Part shown: positions 10,601 through 21,378 of the stretch, piece by piece
How positions within the stretch are numbered: the stretch's first letter is position 1
Layout: each line of letters starts with the position of its first letter
Assembly: GCF_904849725.1 (NCBI RefSeq)
Contig: NC_058519.1
Location: forward strand, 103,280,881-103,344,880
DNA from: Hordeum vulgare subsp. vulgare
Taxonomy: Eukaryota; Streptophyta; Magnoliopsida; Poales; Poaceae
Reading direction: 5' to 3'
DNA length: 64,000 nt
The notes under the pieces: generated by a model
Seen by the model: the letters and a program-made list of their open reading frames with translations, nothing else
What the model was told of the DNA's origin: nothing
The model's database searches: none
Translations under genes and position numbers: made by a program

Positions 10601-11591
10601 CGCGCATCGTCACTTCGTCTTTCGCCAGCCTTCGTCTATTCCGCAGTTCCTGCTTCGAGTTGCAAATGTGAGCAACAGAACCGGTATCGAATACCCAGGC
10701 ACTACTACGAGAGCCGGTTAAGTACACATCAATAACATGTATATCAAATATACCTGATTTTTCTTTGCCCGCCTTCTTATCTGCCAGATACTTGGGGCAA
10801 TTGCGCTTCCAGTGACCCATACCCTTGCAATAGAAGCACTCTGTTTCAGGCTTAGGTCCAGCCTTGGGTTTCTTCGGCGGATTGGCAACAGGCTTGCCGC
10901 TCTTCTTCGAATTGCCCTTCTTGCCTTTGCCGTTTCTCTTGAAACTAGTGGTCTTGCTCACCATCAACACTTGATGCTCTTTACGGAGTTCAGACTCTGC
11001 GACTTTCAGCATCGCAAACAACTCGCCGGGAGACTTGTTCATCCCTTGCATGTTGTAGTTCAACACAAAGCCTTTATAGCTTGGCGGCAGTGATTGAAGG
11101 ATTCTGTCAGTGATAGCTTGTTGCGGGAGTTCAATCCCCAGCTCAGCTAGAAGGTTTGAGTACCCAGACATTTTGAGCACATGTTCACTGACAGACGAGT
11201 TTTCCTCCATCTTGCAAGCATAGAATTTATCGGAGGTCTCATACCTCTCGATCCGAGCGTTCTTCTGAAAGATAAACTCCAACTCCTGGAACATCTCAAA
11301 TGCTCCATGACGCTCAAAGCGACGTTGAAGTCCCGGTTCTAAGCCATACAAGACTGCACATTGAACTATTGAGTAGTCCTCCTTACGTGCTAACCAAGCG
11401 TTCTTAACATCCTGATCAGCCGTAGCGGGTGGTTCATCTCCTAGCGCAGCATTAAGGACATAATCCTTCTTCCCAGCTTGTAAGATTAGCTTAAGATTAC
11501 GAGCCCAGTCTACAAAGTTGCTTCCATCATCTTTCAACTTAGCTTTCTCTAGGAACGTATTAAAATTCAGGATGACTGTCGCGTGAGCCAT
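7650..11591 (-). CDS. BARE1-like Copia Gag-Pol polyprotein, intact
   Basis: This single 1313-residue frame carries all functions for Copia transposition in cytoplasmic virus-like particles. Gag occupies about residues 1-280, with a zinc knuckle C252-C255-H260-C265. The aspartic protease centre is DTG at 302-304. Integrase follows, with H439-H444-C470-C473 and the catalytic triad D500, D563, E599 (35-residue spacing). Reverse transcriptase contains LVAKGFSQ near 871, WQMDVKTAFLNG near 912 and YVDD at 1000-1003. RNase H has D1173, the CEAE motif at 1213-1216 and D1252, and the protein ends DPLTKPLP near 1301. The order PR-INT-RT-RH is diagnostic of Copia. The start is the first ATG after the leader. 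One oddity is YGLVQAS near 954, where the family usually has YGLKQAS, so lysine is replaced. Confidence 0.95.
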   Translation of the reverse strand: MAHATVILNFNTFLEKAKLKDDGSNFVDWARNLKLILQAGKKDYVLNAALGDEPPATADQDVKNAWLARKEDYSIVQCAVLYGLEPGLQRRFERHGAFEMFQELEFIFQKNARIERYETSDKFYACKMEENSSVSEHVLKMSGYSNLLAELGIELPQQAITDRILQSLPPSYKGFVLNYNMQGMNKSPGELFAMLKVAESELRKEHQVLMVSKTTSFKRNGKGKKGNSKKSGKPVANPPKKPKAGPKPETECFYCKGMGHWKRNCPKYLADKKAGKEKSGIFDIHVIDVYLTGSRSSAWVFDTGSVAHICNSKQELRNRRRLAKDEVTMRVGNGSKVDAIAVGTVSLQLPSGLVMNLNHCYLVRALSMNIISGSCLLRDGYSFKSENNGCSISMSNIFYGHAPNVRGLFILNLDSDTHIHNIETKRVRVNNDSAIFLWHCRLGHIGVKRLKKLHADGLLESLDFDSLDTCEPCLMGKMTKTPFSGTMERASDLLEIIHTDVCGPMSVEARGGYRCFLTFTDDLSRYGYVYLMKHKSETFEKFKQFQSEVENHRNKKIKFLRSDRGGEYLSFEFGADLRQCGIVSQLTPPGTPQRNGVSERRNRTLLEMVRSMMSLTDLPLSFWGYALETAAFTLNRAPSKSVETTPYELWYGKRPKLSFLKVWGCDAYVKKLQPEKLEPKAEKCVFIGYPKETVGYTFYLKSEGKVFVAKNGAFLEKEFLSRELSGRKIELDEVVEPLIPLDGGAGQGETSVVATPVEEEVNDDDHETPVQVSIEPRRSTRSRAAPEWYGNPVLSIMLFDNNEPANYEEAMVGPNSNKWLEAMKSEIGSMYENKVWTLEILHEGRKAIQNKWIFKKKTDADGNVTVYKARLVAKGFSQVPGIDYDETFSPVAMLKSVRIMLAIAAFFDYEIWQMDVKTAFLNGFLKEELYMMQPEGFVDPKNANKVCKLQRSIYGLVQASRSWNKRFDEVIKAFGFIQVVGESCIYKKVSGSSVAFLILYVDDILLIGNNVEVLESIKGYLNKSFSMKDLGEAAYILGIKIYRDRSKRLIGLSQSTYLDKVLKRFKMEQSKKGFLPVLQGTRLSKTQCPATDEDREHMRSVPYASAIGSIMYAMLCTRPDVSLAISMAGRFQSNPGVDHWTEVKNILKYLKRTKEMFLVYGGDEELAVKGYVDASFDTDPDDSKSQTGYVFIINGGAVSWCSSKQSVVADSTCEAEYMAASEAAKEGVWMKQFMTDLGVVPSALDPITLVCDNTGAIALAKEPRFHKKTRHIKRRFNLIRDYVEEEDVNICKVHTDLNVADPLTKPLPRPKHD

Positions 11592-12830
11592 GATCTACAA
11601 CAGAAATATATTCAAAGTGGACTTAGACTATGTTCAAGATAATTAGAGTTCAACTTAATCAAATTATATGCTAAACTCCCACTCAAAAAGTACATCTCTC
11701 TAGTCATTTGAGTGGTTCATGATCCAGTTACACTATCCCAAGTCCGATCATCACGTGAGTCGAGTATAGTTTCAGTGGTAAGCATCCCTATGCTAATCAT
11801 ATCAACTATATGATTCATGATCGACCTTTCGGTCTCATGTGTTCCGAGGCCATGTCTGCACATGCTAGGCTCGTCAAGCTTAACCCGAGTGTTGCGCGTG
11901 CGCAACTGTTTTGCACCCGTTGTATGTGAACATTGAGTCTATCACACCCGATCATCACGTGGTGTCTCGAAACGACGAACTGTAGCAACGGTGCACAGTC
12001 GGGGAGAACACAATTTCGTCTTGAAATTTTAGTGAGAGATCACCTCATAATGCTACCGTCGTTCTAAGCAAAATAAGGTGCATAAAAAGCATTAACATCA
12101 CATGCAATTCATAAGTGAAATGATATGGCCATCATCACGTGCTTCTTGATCTCCATCACCAAAGCACCGGCACGATCTTCTTGTCACCGGCGCCACACCA
12201 TGATCATCCATCAACGTGTTGCCATCGGGGTTGTCGTGCTACTTATGCTATTACTACTAAAGCTACATCCTAGCAAAATAGTAAACGCATCTGCAAGCAC
12301 AAACGTTAGTATAAAGACAACCCTATGGCTCCTGCCGGTTGCCGTACAATCGACGTGCAAGTCGATATTTCTATTACAACATGATCATCTCATACATCCA
12401 ATATATCACATCACATCGTTGGCCATATCACATCACAAGCATACCCTGCAAAAACAAGTTAGACGTCCTCTAATTTTGTTGTTGCATGTTTTACGTGGTG
12501 ACCAAGGGCATCTAGTAGGATCGCATCTTACTTACGCAAACACCACAACGGAGATATATGAGTTGCTATTTAACCTCATCCAAGGACCTCCTCGGTCAAA
12601 TCCGATTCAACTAAAGTTGGAGAAACCGTCACTTGCCAATCATCTTTGAGCAAAGGGGGTTACTCGTAACGATGAAACCAGTCTCTCGTAAGCGTACGAG
12701 TAATGTCGGTCCAAGCCGCTTCAATCCAACAATAACGCGGAATCAAGAAAAGACTAAGGGGGGCAGCAAAGCGCACATCACCGCCCACAAAACCTTTTGT
12801 GTTCTACTCGAGAAGACATCTACGCATGAA
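11592..12830 (-). other. 5' leader of BARE1-like element
   Basis: About 1.24 kb of non-coding leader lies between the primer site and the Gag start, as usual for the BARE1 group. Short upstream ORFs occur on the minus strand but I see no conserved protein. The minus-strand Copia remnant at 46980-47460 and 61144-61844 has the recognisably homologous leader. Confidence 0.75.
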
Positions 12831-12848
12831 CCTAGCTCATGATGCCAC
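12831..12848 (-). other. Primer binding site, initiator tRNA-Met type (BARE1-like)
   Basis: Directly after the 5' LTR the minus strand reads GTGGCATCATGAGCTAGG. This resembles the initiator tRNA-Met complement TGGTATCAGAGC, with one substitution and one extra base. Confidence 0.7.
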
Positions 12849-14672
12849 TGTTGGGGAACGTCGCATGGGAAACAAAAAATTTCCTACGCGCACGAAGACC
12901 TATCATGGTGATGTCCATCTACGAGAGGGGATGAGTGATCTACGTACCCTTGTAGACCGTACAGCAGAAGCGTTAGAGAACGCGGTTGATGTAGTGGAAC
13001 GTCCTCACGTCCCTCGATCCGCCCCGCGAACAATCCCGCGATCAGTCCCACGATCTAGTACCGAACGGACGGCACCTCCGCGTTCAGCACACGTACAGCT
13101 CGACGATGATCTCGGCCTTCTTGATCCAGCAAGAGAGACGGAGAGGTAGAAGAGTTCTCCGGCAGCGTGACAGCGCTCCGGAGGTTGGTGATGATCTTGT
13201 CTCAGCAGGGCTCCGCCCGAGCTCCGCAGAAACGCGATCTAGAGGAAAAACCGTGGAGGTATGTGGTCGGGCTGCCGTGGAAAAGTCGTCTCAAATCAGC
13301 CCTAAAACCTCCGTATATATAGGTGGGACGGAGGGGGCCTTGCCTTGGGGCTCAAGGAGCCCCAAGGCGGTCGGCCGAGTCCAAGGGGGAGGACTCTCCC
13401 CCCCAAACCGAGTTGGACTAGGTTTGGTGGGAGGGAGTCCCCCTCCCTTCCCACCTCCTCCTTTTTTTTTTCCTTTTTCCTTTGATTTCTTATCCTTGGT
13501 GCATAGGGCCCTTTTGGGCTGTCCCACCAGCCCACTAAGGGCTGGTGCGCCACCCTTTTGCCCTAAGGGCTTCCCCGGGGTGGGTTGCCCCCCCCGGTGA
13601 ACTCCCGGAACCCATTCGTCATTCCCGGTACATTCCCGGTAACTCCGAAAACCTTCCGGTAATCAAATGAGGTCATCCTATATATCAATCTTCGTTTCCC
13701 GACCATTCCGGAAACCCTTGTGACGTCCGTGATCTCATCCGGGACTCCGAACAACATTCGGTAACCAACCATATAACTCATATACGCATAAAACAACGTC
13801 GAACCTTAAGTGTGCAGACCCTGCGGGTTCGAGAACTATATAGACATGACCCGAGAGACTCCTCGGTCAATATCCAATAGCGGGACCTGGATGCCCATAT
13901 TGGATCCTACATATTCTACGAAGATATTATCGTTTGAACCTCAGTGCCAAGGATTCCTATAATCCCATATGTCATTCCCTTTGTCCTTCGGTATGTTACT
14001 TGCCCGAGATTCGACCGTCAGTATCCGCATACCTATTTCAATCTCGTTTACCGGCAAGTCTCTTTACTCGTTCCGTAATACAAGATCCCGCAACTTACAC
14101 TAAGTTACATTGCTTGCAAGGCTTGTGTGTGATGTTGTATTACCGAGTGGGCCCCGAGATACCTCTCCGTCACACGGAGTGACAAATCCCAGTCTTGATC
14201 CATACTAACTCAACTAACACCTTCGGAGATACCTGTAGAGCATCTTTATAGTCACCCAGTTACGTTGCGACGTTTGATACACACAAAGCATTCCTCCGGT
14301 GTCAGTGAGTTATATGATCTCATGGTCATAGGAATAAATACTTGACACGCAGAAAACAGTAGCAACAAAATGACACGATTAACATGCTACGTCTATTAGT
14401 TTGGGTCTAGTCCATCACGTGATTCTCCTAATGACGTGATCCAGTTATCAAGCAACAACACCTTGTTCATAATCATAAGACACTGACTATCTTTGATCAA
14501 CTGGCTAGCCAACTAGAGGCATGCTAGGGACGGTGTTTTGTCTATGTATCCACACATGTAAATGAGTCTTCATTCAATACAATTATAGCATGGATAATAA
14601 ACTATTATCTTGATACAGGAATTATAATAATAACTATACATTTATTATTGCCTCTAGGGCATAATTCCAACA
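12849..14672 (-). repeat. 5' LTR of BARE1-like element (1824 bp)
   Basis: This is the right-hand copy and is 5' for the minus-strand element. Its boundaries are TGTTGG and CCAACA. It holds the promoter for the intact polyprotein. Confidence 0.95.
13312..13323 (-). promoter_or_regulatory. TATA box in BARE1-like 5' LTR
   Basis: The minus strand reads CCTATATATACG, inside the 5' LTR and upstream of the primer site. The BARE1 group is known to start transcription from a TATA box in this part of the LTR. The 3' LTR has the same box near 6210. Confidence 0.6.
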
Positions 14673-15252
14673 AGCGTATCTCGTTCTCAGGAAACGACGG
14701 ATGAGCACTACGTACGGTGGCTGGATAGAAATCCCCCGAGTTGCCCCGGGTGGCCCCGCAAGTGGCTCTATTTTGGACGAGCACCATCAGCACTGGCCCT
14801 CCATGTATTATGTATAATTACTCCTCGGGTTCATGACGCCCTATGCTTTTCAGTATTAATAGTATTATAATGTTGGGCAAATGTAGTACCAAAGTTGGGC
14901 CTTGCTAGATGAGCTTTGTCCTAAAACGAGAATCTAGTGGGTCCCCATAACAACGCGAAGCATGTTAGGAGCGCTCATTTATGGAACATAACACCGGTAG
15001 CCGAAACTAAGGGGGCAAAGGTGGAACAAAACACCAGGCAATAAAGTCCGAGCCTTCCACCTTTTACCAAGTATATAGGTGCATTGATTTATTTAGCAAT
15101 AATATGGTGATATGACAAGGAACCCATGTTATCACATGGAGGCAATTGCACCTGCAACTAGCAACGCTAACACATGGTTAAGCAAGCAGTAATATAGCCA
15201 ATCAGTGGTTTGCTAGGTTGTGAACAGGTTGAAGGTTTTCATGGCAATGTTG
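14673..15252 (-). repeat. LTR-II remnant, block 2 (minus strand)
   Basis: This continues block 1 after the BARE1-like insertion. On the minus strand it parallels 18680-19190 of the Tekay LTR, with shared blocks such as GCTCCTAACA, GTTATGGGGACCC and GGCCAGTGCT. It includes one copy of the BARE1-like target duplication (14673-14677) and of the Tekay target duplication (TGTTG, 15248-15252). No gene is present. Confidence 0.75.
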
Positions 15253-16727
15253 TGTAATGCCCGAGATGTAACCTTGCCATATTTGGAAACCTTTCATGTT
15301 TGGATCCATGTGGTCATGCTATATGAGAGTTATCCTTTCATGTGTTCTTATGTGGTGTCATCACCTTTGCATCATGCCATGCATTGCATCATGTCTTCTC
15401 CTTGTGTTGTGTTGTTGTTGGATCCATGTTGAGTGCAAGTATGCTATATGGTGTGATGTGGTGATTGCAAAGCTTGGGTTTTAAACTATGCTTGTTTTTT
15501 AAACTAGGTTTCAAAAGGCCCCTTCTTCTTTATTCACTTGAGCTCAAGTTTAACTTGCTCCAATCCTGTTTTAAAAATGTTGTTCACTTTGCAGTTTTTC
15601 TTGTGTTTGAGGGGTATGGTTTTGGGGTTTTTAAAACTTTAATGAAATGGGGTTTTTATCTACAAAATAGAATATTAATTATGTTTTGTAATTATTTTAT
15701 TTGCTCCAAAAATCAACTTTGTACTTTATTTAAATGGGTCATAATTCCCTTATGACTAGGGTTATTTTATTTTTATTTTTGGGACCTTAGTATGCCCTAG
15801 GTTATTTTATTTGGCTCTGTATTTGTTTTAAATAGAAAAAAACCTTTGGGTTTTTCTCTCTCGTTATCTGGTGCCAGTGGATGGGCTCCCTCCTTCCCAG
15901 GCCCAGAACATTTTCCCTCGCGCGCAGCAGCCCGCGCGGCGTCCCTGCCTACTTCCTGATGGCGTGTCTTCCTCCCTTGCTTTCCGTCAGGTCCCGAGAG
16001 AGAGAGACCGCGCGCGTCCGTCGTCTCACGGACGTCGAGGCCATCCCATCCGCCTCTATTAAGTGCCTCCCCCTCGGTAGTGTGTCTAGGGTTCCTCCTC
16101 GCCGCCACCACCCTCGTTCCCATCTCTCTCCCTCTCCCTCTGAAGGTAAGTTCCAGAGAGATTCAGAGATTCAGAGTGTCGCCGCCGACGATCCTGCGTC
16201 CTCCTCGTGGCCGGAAGCCTCTCCCCGCGGTGTCCGAGGCGTCCGCAAGGATGGGGGTTCTCCCCCCGTTCCATTCCCGTCGCTAGCGGGGCTTCTTCCC
16301 CTTCCTGGCGCCTCCTCCACGACAGCATCGCCGGAGCGGAGCTTCGGGTCGTCGCAGGCTGTTTCCCCTTCTTCCTCTACGCGGTAGCAAGCGCATCTCC
16401 GAGCACCAGGGTGAGCAGCTCCTCCGCCTCCTTCCTCTTCCCCTTGCCGTAGAGCCTCTGGCCGCGCGTAGGCTCGTCGTAGCCCTCTGCTGTCGCCGCT
16501 GACGCTATAGAAAGGTGCTCTGTCGAGCCGTCGTTGTAGTGCGCATCCCGTTGAGCTCAGGCCAGGAATGGAGCCCTGGTGGATCCCTCTTCCTCCCCGC
16601 AAGCTCTCCCCTCTCAATTTTACGCGTAGAGTCGCCGAAGACGTGCCCCTATTCCGGCCACCGTCGTTTTGTAGATGGAATAGAGGGGGATACTCAAAAG
16701 ACTAGCGCCCCCTCTCTGTTAAGTGTC

Positions 16728-16798
16728 GTTCACATAGCCGATTGGTAAGAGGTGGGTTTTGCGCATGGGGGTCGTGGGTTCGATCCCCGAAGGCGCCC
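16728..16798 (+). other. tRNA-like module 1 in Tekay 5' LTR
   Basis: An A-box-like TAGCCGATTGGTAAGAGG (16735-16752) is followed by a perfect B-box core GGTTCGATCCC (16777-16787) at tRNA-like spacing. Acceptor-stem pairing is poor, so I call it tRNA-like, not a tRNA gene. The counterpart in the right LTR is at 27322-27392. Confidence 0.55.
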
Positions 16799-16877
16799 CT
16801 TTTTGTTTTCTATTGCTATGGTGTAGTGGATGTACAGGGGAAGGATAGCTTGCCCCATCCCCTTCTCCGTCGAGCTG

Positions 16878-16949
16878 AGGGCAGTAGCCGAGTGGTAGTG
16901 TGGTGTTGCTGTAGTCCAGGGGGTGTGGGTTCGAATCCCAGAGGCCTCC
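16878..16949 (+). other. tRNA-like module 2 in Tekay 5' LTR
   Basis: An A-box-like TAGCCGAGTGGTAGTGTGG starts at 16885 and a B-box GGTTCGAATCC follows at 16928-16938. The T-stem pairs in four of five positions and the acceptor stem only partly. The counterpart in the right LTR is at 27472-27543. Confidence 0.6.
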
Positions 16950-17059
16950 TTTTGTTTTTTCACTTGTTTTATTTTTTCCTGTACATTACTTGGGCAGCAA
17001 GCTTGATGCTTCTTTAGCTAGAGCTTTGTGGTGTGTTTATCTTTACTACCTAGGGTATT

Positions 17060-17545
17060 AGGCTCATGTAGGTGTGTATGCATATGGGTGTATGTGTGCA
17101 TGAGAGTATATGCACTTGTGTGTGGATATGCATGTGTGTATGTGTGTGTGTTACACACACATGTTTGTGCAAGATTGCACAAACACATGAGTGGGAATAT
17201 GTGATGATGATGTGTGTGTGTGTGTGCAAGTATATGTGTTTACATGTGCATGAGTGTGTGCATGTGTGAGGTTAGTGTGTGTGTGTGCACATGAGTGTCA
17301 TGTACACATATGTGATGGTGTGTGTGTGCATGTGGTGGCACATGCATATGTGCAAGAGGGCAGACCCTCTTGATGCACCTCTTGTAGTAGGTGCGTGTGT
17401 GAGTATATGGTTGTGTGTACGTGTGCATGCATGTGTGTATGGGCATGAGTGCACATATGCAGTTGTGCATGAGGGCCAACCCCTCATGCTTGCCAATATG
17501 TTGATGTGGTGGTGTATGAACCTTGTGTGTGTGCAAAGGTAAGAG
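17060..17545 (+). repeat. GT-rich alternating tract in Tekay 5' LTR
   Basis: About 480 bases of imperfect (GT)n with GCAT/ATGC interruptions form long purine-pyrimidine alternation, with internal short inverted repeats such as GTGTGTTACACAC at 17144-17156. Frames open on both strands are a by-product of composition. The right LTR has the same tract at 27668-28135. Confidence 0.75.
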
Positions 17546-20320
17546 TAGTGGGTGCTACATATGCTTTATTCACATATGCCTTGTCAAAGTTGACACTTGG
17601 CTGAAATTGTCAGCTTTGTGAAAATCTGTGGTTTTCACTAAGTCTGAGAATCTGCTATTATTTTCTTCCCTTGTTGTTTTGTTTGCACAAGCTCATGTGT
17701 TGGGAATCAGCCCATGCAACAAACTAAGGTTTGTGACCTTTTGTGGCTGTATAGCTCTGTGTTAAATTTCATGCTCTTTCACTTCCTGTAGATATCATTT
17801 TGGGGGCAGCCAAAATGCTTCACAGCATAAGGAGCTGGTGAAAATCTGAGATTTTCACTAAGTCCCAGAATCTGTTATTTTTGTCCAAGTTTGTGTCCAT
17901 AGATCTTCTCATGTGTGATGCCATTGCAGTAGCTTCTTGCTCAGTCTTGTAGAGCTTTTGAATGGCTTCTGCCTCATATCTTGTTTGGCTCATTTGGGTG
18001 GTTGTAGGTACTTTGAATGTTGTAGACAAATTGCTATGATGTTGTTTAGAACAGATTTCATGTTTTAGTTGTTTTGAAGCTTGTGTGGGCATTGTTGATG
18101 GTGTGGTGTGTTCCCATGAACCACCCCACTTATATTTGTTTGTTTGATCATGTGGAAACCTGGGAACACCAGAAGAGTGCCATTGGAGTGTGCTTGTGGT
18201 GGATTTGAACCGTAGGACTCCATATCTTGTTTTGTAGTTTTCGGTTGACCCGTAGCTCCGTTCTCTATGTTCTTTATATGTTTTTGCATCGTTTTCTCGT
18301 GATGTACCTGTTCATGCCATCCTCATGCATGTCAAGATAGCTTAGTATGAAGTTCTGTCCAGAAGTTTATCAACTCATCTCATGCATCATTTTGTTTGTT
18401 GCATCATGTTGCGTTGGTGTTCATTGGCTGTTATTTTTATCTTGGGTAGCACTGGGATCGGAGAGCGAGTACGTGGATTCGGGAGAGTATGTGCAAGAAG
18501 ATCAAGAGTTGTTCCAAGCTGAAGACATCACATGACCGTGACCTTGATACCGTATCTAGCTTTGTTATGCTTAGAATAACGTTTCCTTCGATATATGCTC
18601 GCTGCCTACCACTTGATAAAAATGCCACATGTCATTGCCATGAAACCCAAACACCTTCCCCTCCTAGCTAATATTGTTTGGCTAAGTAGGCTTGCTCAAC
18701 CTCTAATGTATAGCTTTGCTAGTTGCAGGTGCGAGCTGTCTCATGTGATAACATGAGTATTTTGATATCATTATGATTAAACTGCTATTTAAGTAATGCA
18801 CATATATACTTGGTAAATGACGGAAGGCCTAGCCTTTTGCCGGGTGATTTGTTCCGTTATTGGCGCCTTAGTTTCGGTTACCGGTGTTTGTTTCCATAAC
18901 TGATCGCTCCTAACACGCTCTGGGTTGTTATGGGGACCCCCTTGATAAATCGTATAGTGTTAAGGCTCGTCTGGCATGACCCAACTTGGTTTTAATTTGC
19001 TAATCACCTAATAATAATTTGCATAGGGAATAGCTACCCCGAGGATTTAATCAGCAACCCGGGCCAGTGCTCCTCATGAGTGTTGGTCCAAACTAGAGTC
19101 GTGTGCGGGGCCAACCCAGGGAACTCGGGAGATTTCTATCAGGCCAGTGTACGCTGCGCTCATTCGACTGTGTCATGAGAACGAGATACGCAGCTCCTAT
19201 CGGGTTCGTCAACGCTCGTACCTCCCGGACGCTCCGATCCAGTACCTTTGCTGACGCGTAGCTACCTTTAATCGTGAGGTCTCATCCTGACCTACGACCT
19301 GATGTAACCTGTGTTTGTTCATATCCTTTGGGTAGGAAATGAAGGAGTAGGCTCGATGAGCCTACCCCGTGGTTATCCCCCCGACATGATATATCTTGCG
19401 TATAGGAATCCCGGTGAAACTTTGGGTCTCCTCAAAGTTGAGGTTTTCGTCTAAGGAATCCAACGAGATCACGAGATTCGTGATAGAGGATTACTTTGCG
19501 GCCCGTGGCAGTTTGTGATGGACTAGTTGGAGCGCCCCTGCATGGTTTAATCTTTTGGAAAGCCGTGACCGCGGTTAGGTGGAAAACATGGATAATTTGT
19601 TAACACCCGGTTCTAGATAACTTGAATTAACTCTACTAAAACTGCCAACTGTGTGCGTAACCGTGACTGTCTCCTTCGAAGACCTCTCTTCGACCGGGAA
19701 CACGGTGGGGTTATGTTTGATGTAAGTAGGTGTTCAGGATCACTTAATGATCACCTAGTCTTCGACCGCTCGCGTAGACCACCATATCAAATACTCTGAT
19801 CTTCGTAAGTTAGCCGCCATATATGCTTACGACGCTGCAACCTTTACACTAAACCTTCCTCACCTAATAACTTGACTAGTTTCGGTACCAAGGTCATTCG
19901 ATTGCTGAGTCCCCGTGGCTCACAGTTTACTACAACACCCCAGCATGTACAGGTACGCCCGACGCAGGAGATCCTGATGGCACGCAGCTGGCGTGGCAGT
20001 ACGATGAGGAGTCTGACCGACTGTACGTGAACTATCCGGAGGACTGAGGCCGTGGTCGTGATCGTGGGCCAGCATGCGGGATATCATAGTCTTTTCCTTG
20101 TTTCATCTTGTCCGTAGCGGGACTAACTTTGCTCTAAATAATTGTGTGGATGTAAACCTTATGTTATACTATGTCAGATGGCAAGTGTATGCCCTACTTG
20201 TCATTCTTCGATTATGTAATGCTATGATTATCTCGCTTGCGAAAAGTTTGGATGCGCCTCTTTCCCTTTTGGGGAATCGCCCCCAAAACAGGAAAGGGCC
20301 GCATCTTAGTTGTTACAAGT

Positions 20321-20334
20321 TGGTAATCAGAGCC
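20321..20334 (+). other. Primer binding site of Tekay element (initiator tRNA-Met type)
   Basis: TGGTAATCAGAGCC lies three bases after the 5' LTR. The canonical plant initiator tRNA-Met complement is TGGTATCAGAGC, so there is one extra A. Confidence 0.8.
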
Positions 20335-21378
20335 TTACGACCATATGAGCCTTTGTGTGATCGAACTTGGTCGAGTCGAGTCTAGTAAAATGTTTTGAGT
20401 CTTAGTTATATCGGAGAGTGGGTTTCTTTTTTCTCCTCTTCTATGCTCTGGTGAGGTTCTCGACTTAGGAAATCTTAATTCTACTCCTCTTCTCGCTCAA
20501 AAAAATTTTAGGATCACGCGGGTATTTTGAAATCTATATGATATCGATGTGACGGAGTTCTATCTTGGTGCCTCGTGTCTGACTTGATTTCTTCTGGGGA
20601 GTTGAGCTCCACGGGATTCTTGTGCACATCGCCATCATTCATATTTCTTAGTATCTCAGGACGAAGGATGTTCGAAATTGCTTCAATACTAGTAGTGGCG
20701 AGATAACCCCGATGTCCCCAGTACTGGTGCATATTGTTCGGGAGTACTGCCATACTTGTATCGTTGTGATTACGAGGGTCTGTAGTAGATGAAGGTCCGA
20801 GATTGTGGTTATGTGTTGATGGTTGTGATACACTGGATGGGTTAGTATAGGAGTTGTGTGAAATATTACTCCTTGTATCCGTATACCAGATTGCATGACC
20901 AGATATTTCGGGAATTCATAGGTGGGAAATCAAGTAGTGACTTATAGGACAATCTTCCTAGAGATGCATGATGTGAGGTTGGGATTCGACATTTAGTGGG
21001 TACGTTTGTTCACGGTCGTCTTATAGCGGTTCTCGTCGTGTCTTAAAGAGTCCTTGTAGCTTGCTATGACTCGGGGATGCTTCATAAGTCGTGTGCACTG
21101 CCTTGCACAGGATGGCTACTGTAAATTCGAGCCCGTGCTATCATATCCACGAAGATATCGGGTGAAATCTCGATCATACGTTTTTTCCAAGTAGTTCTAG
21201 CTCATACTTGGTTTGCAAGTTGTCTTTAATCAGATTTTATCGACAATCACTTTGAGGAAGCATTCTTACTATTTTGTTCGAGTGCAATTGCTAATATTCC
21301 TGTTTAGATATTCCTGCCTTTTGATTCAACTTTACCTTCAATATTATTCTCTGGGCTAATGTGTTGTCCGTCTTCAGG
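20335..21378 (+). other. 5' leader of Tekay element
   Basis: This is about 1.04 kb of non-coding sequence between the primer site and the Gag start. I see no conserved protein or RNA structure. Confidence 0.6.

Larger units (their letters stand above)
5742..14672 (-). mobile_element. Complete BARE1/Angela/WIS-type Copia retrotransposon
   Basis: The element is 8.93 kb with two LTRs, an intact polyprotein, and a primer site and polypurine tract in the expected places. The target-site duplication is CGCGT on the left (5737-5741) and AGCGT on the right (14673-14677), one mismatch. Removing the element gives GAGCCGCGTATCTCG, which matches the uninterrupted homologous site in the Tekay LTR (complement of 19186-19200), so the insertion point is confirmed. 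Counting by eye, the LTRs differ by about 25-30 substitutions in 1.8 kb (about 1.5%). At the commonly used grass rate of 1.3e-8 per site per year this is roughly 0.6 million years. It may still be autonomous. Confidence 0.95.
15253..20317 (+). repeat. 5' LTR of Tekay element (5065 bp)
   Basis: It begins TGTAATGCCCGAGATG and ends TAGTTGTTACA. In order it contains a GC-rich promoter/leader-like part (about 15870-16700), two tRNA-like modules, a GT-rich tract and a long AT-rich 3' part. Compared with the right LTR it lacks about 340 bases near 17575 (28165-28505 in the right copy). Around 19207-19383 it has a segment of different sequence, where the right LTR and the LTR-II remnant agree with each other. 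Confidence 0.9.

Noticed and set aside
7822..11093. Plus-strand open frames across the BARE1-like polyprotein
   Set aside because: They are antisense to a clear, motif-complete polyprotein.
15881..16617. Open frames of 140-170 residues on both strands in the GC-rich part of the Tekay LTR
   Set aside because: Frames overlap on both strands, follow GC-rich composition, differ between the two LTRs and match no family. They are treated as LTR leader sequence.
16728..16949. Genuine nuclear tRNA genes
   Set aside because: A- and B-boxes are good but acceptor stems do not pair, and copies occur at the same place in both LTRs. They are reported as tRNA-like modules only.
17072..17542. Cys/His/Val-rich open frames on both strands
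   Set aside because: They are by-products of the GT/CA-rich alternating tract; the same is true at 27670-28140.
21361..21378. Alternative upstream start for Tekay Gag at 21361
   Set aside because: It would need a GTG start; the ATG at 21379 begins the family-typical MAPP sequence.
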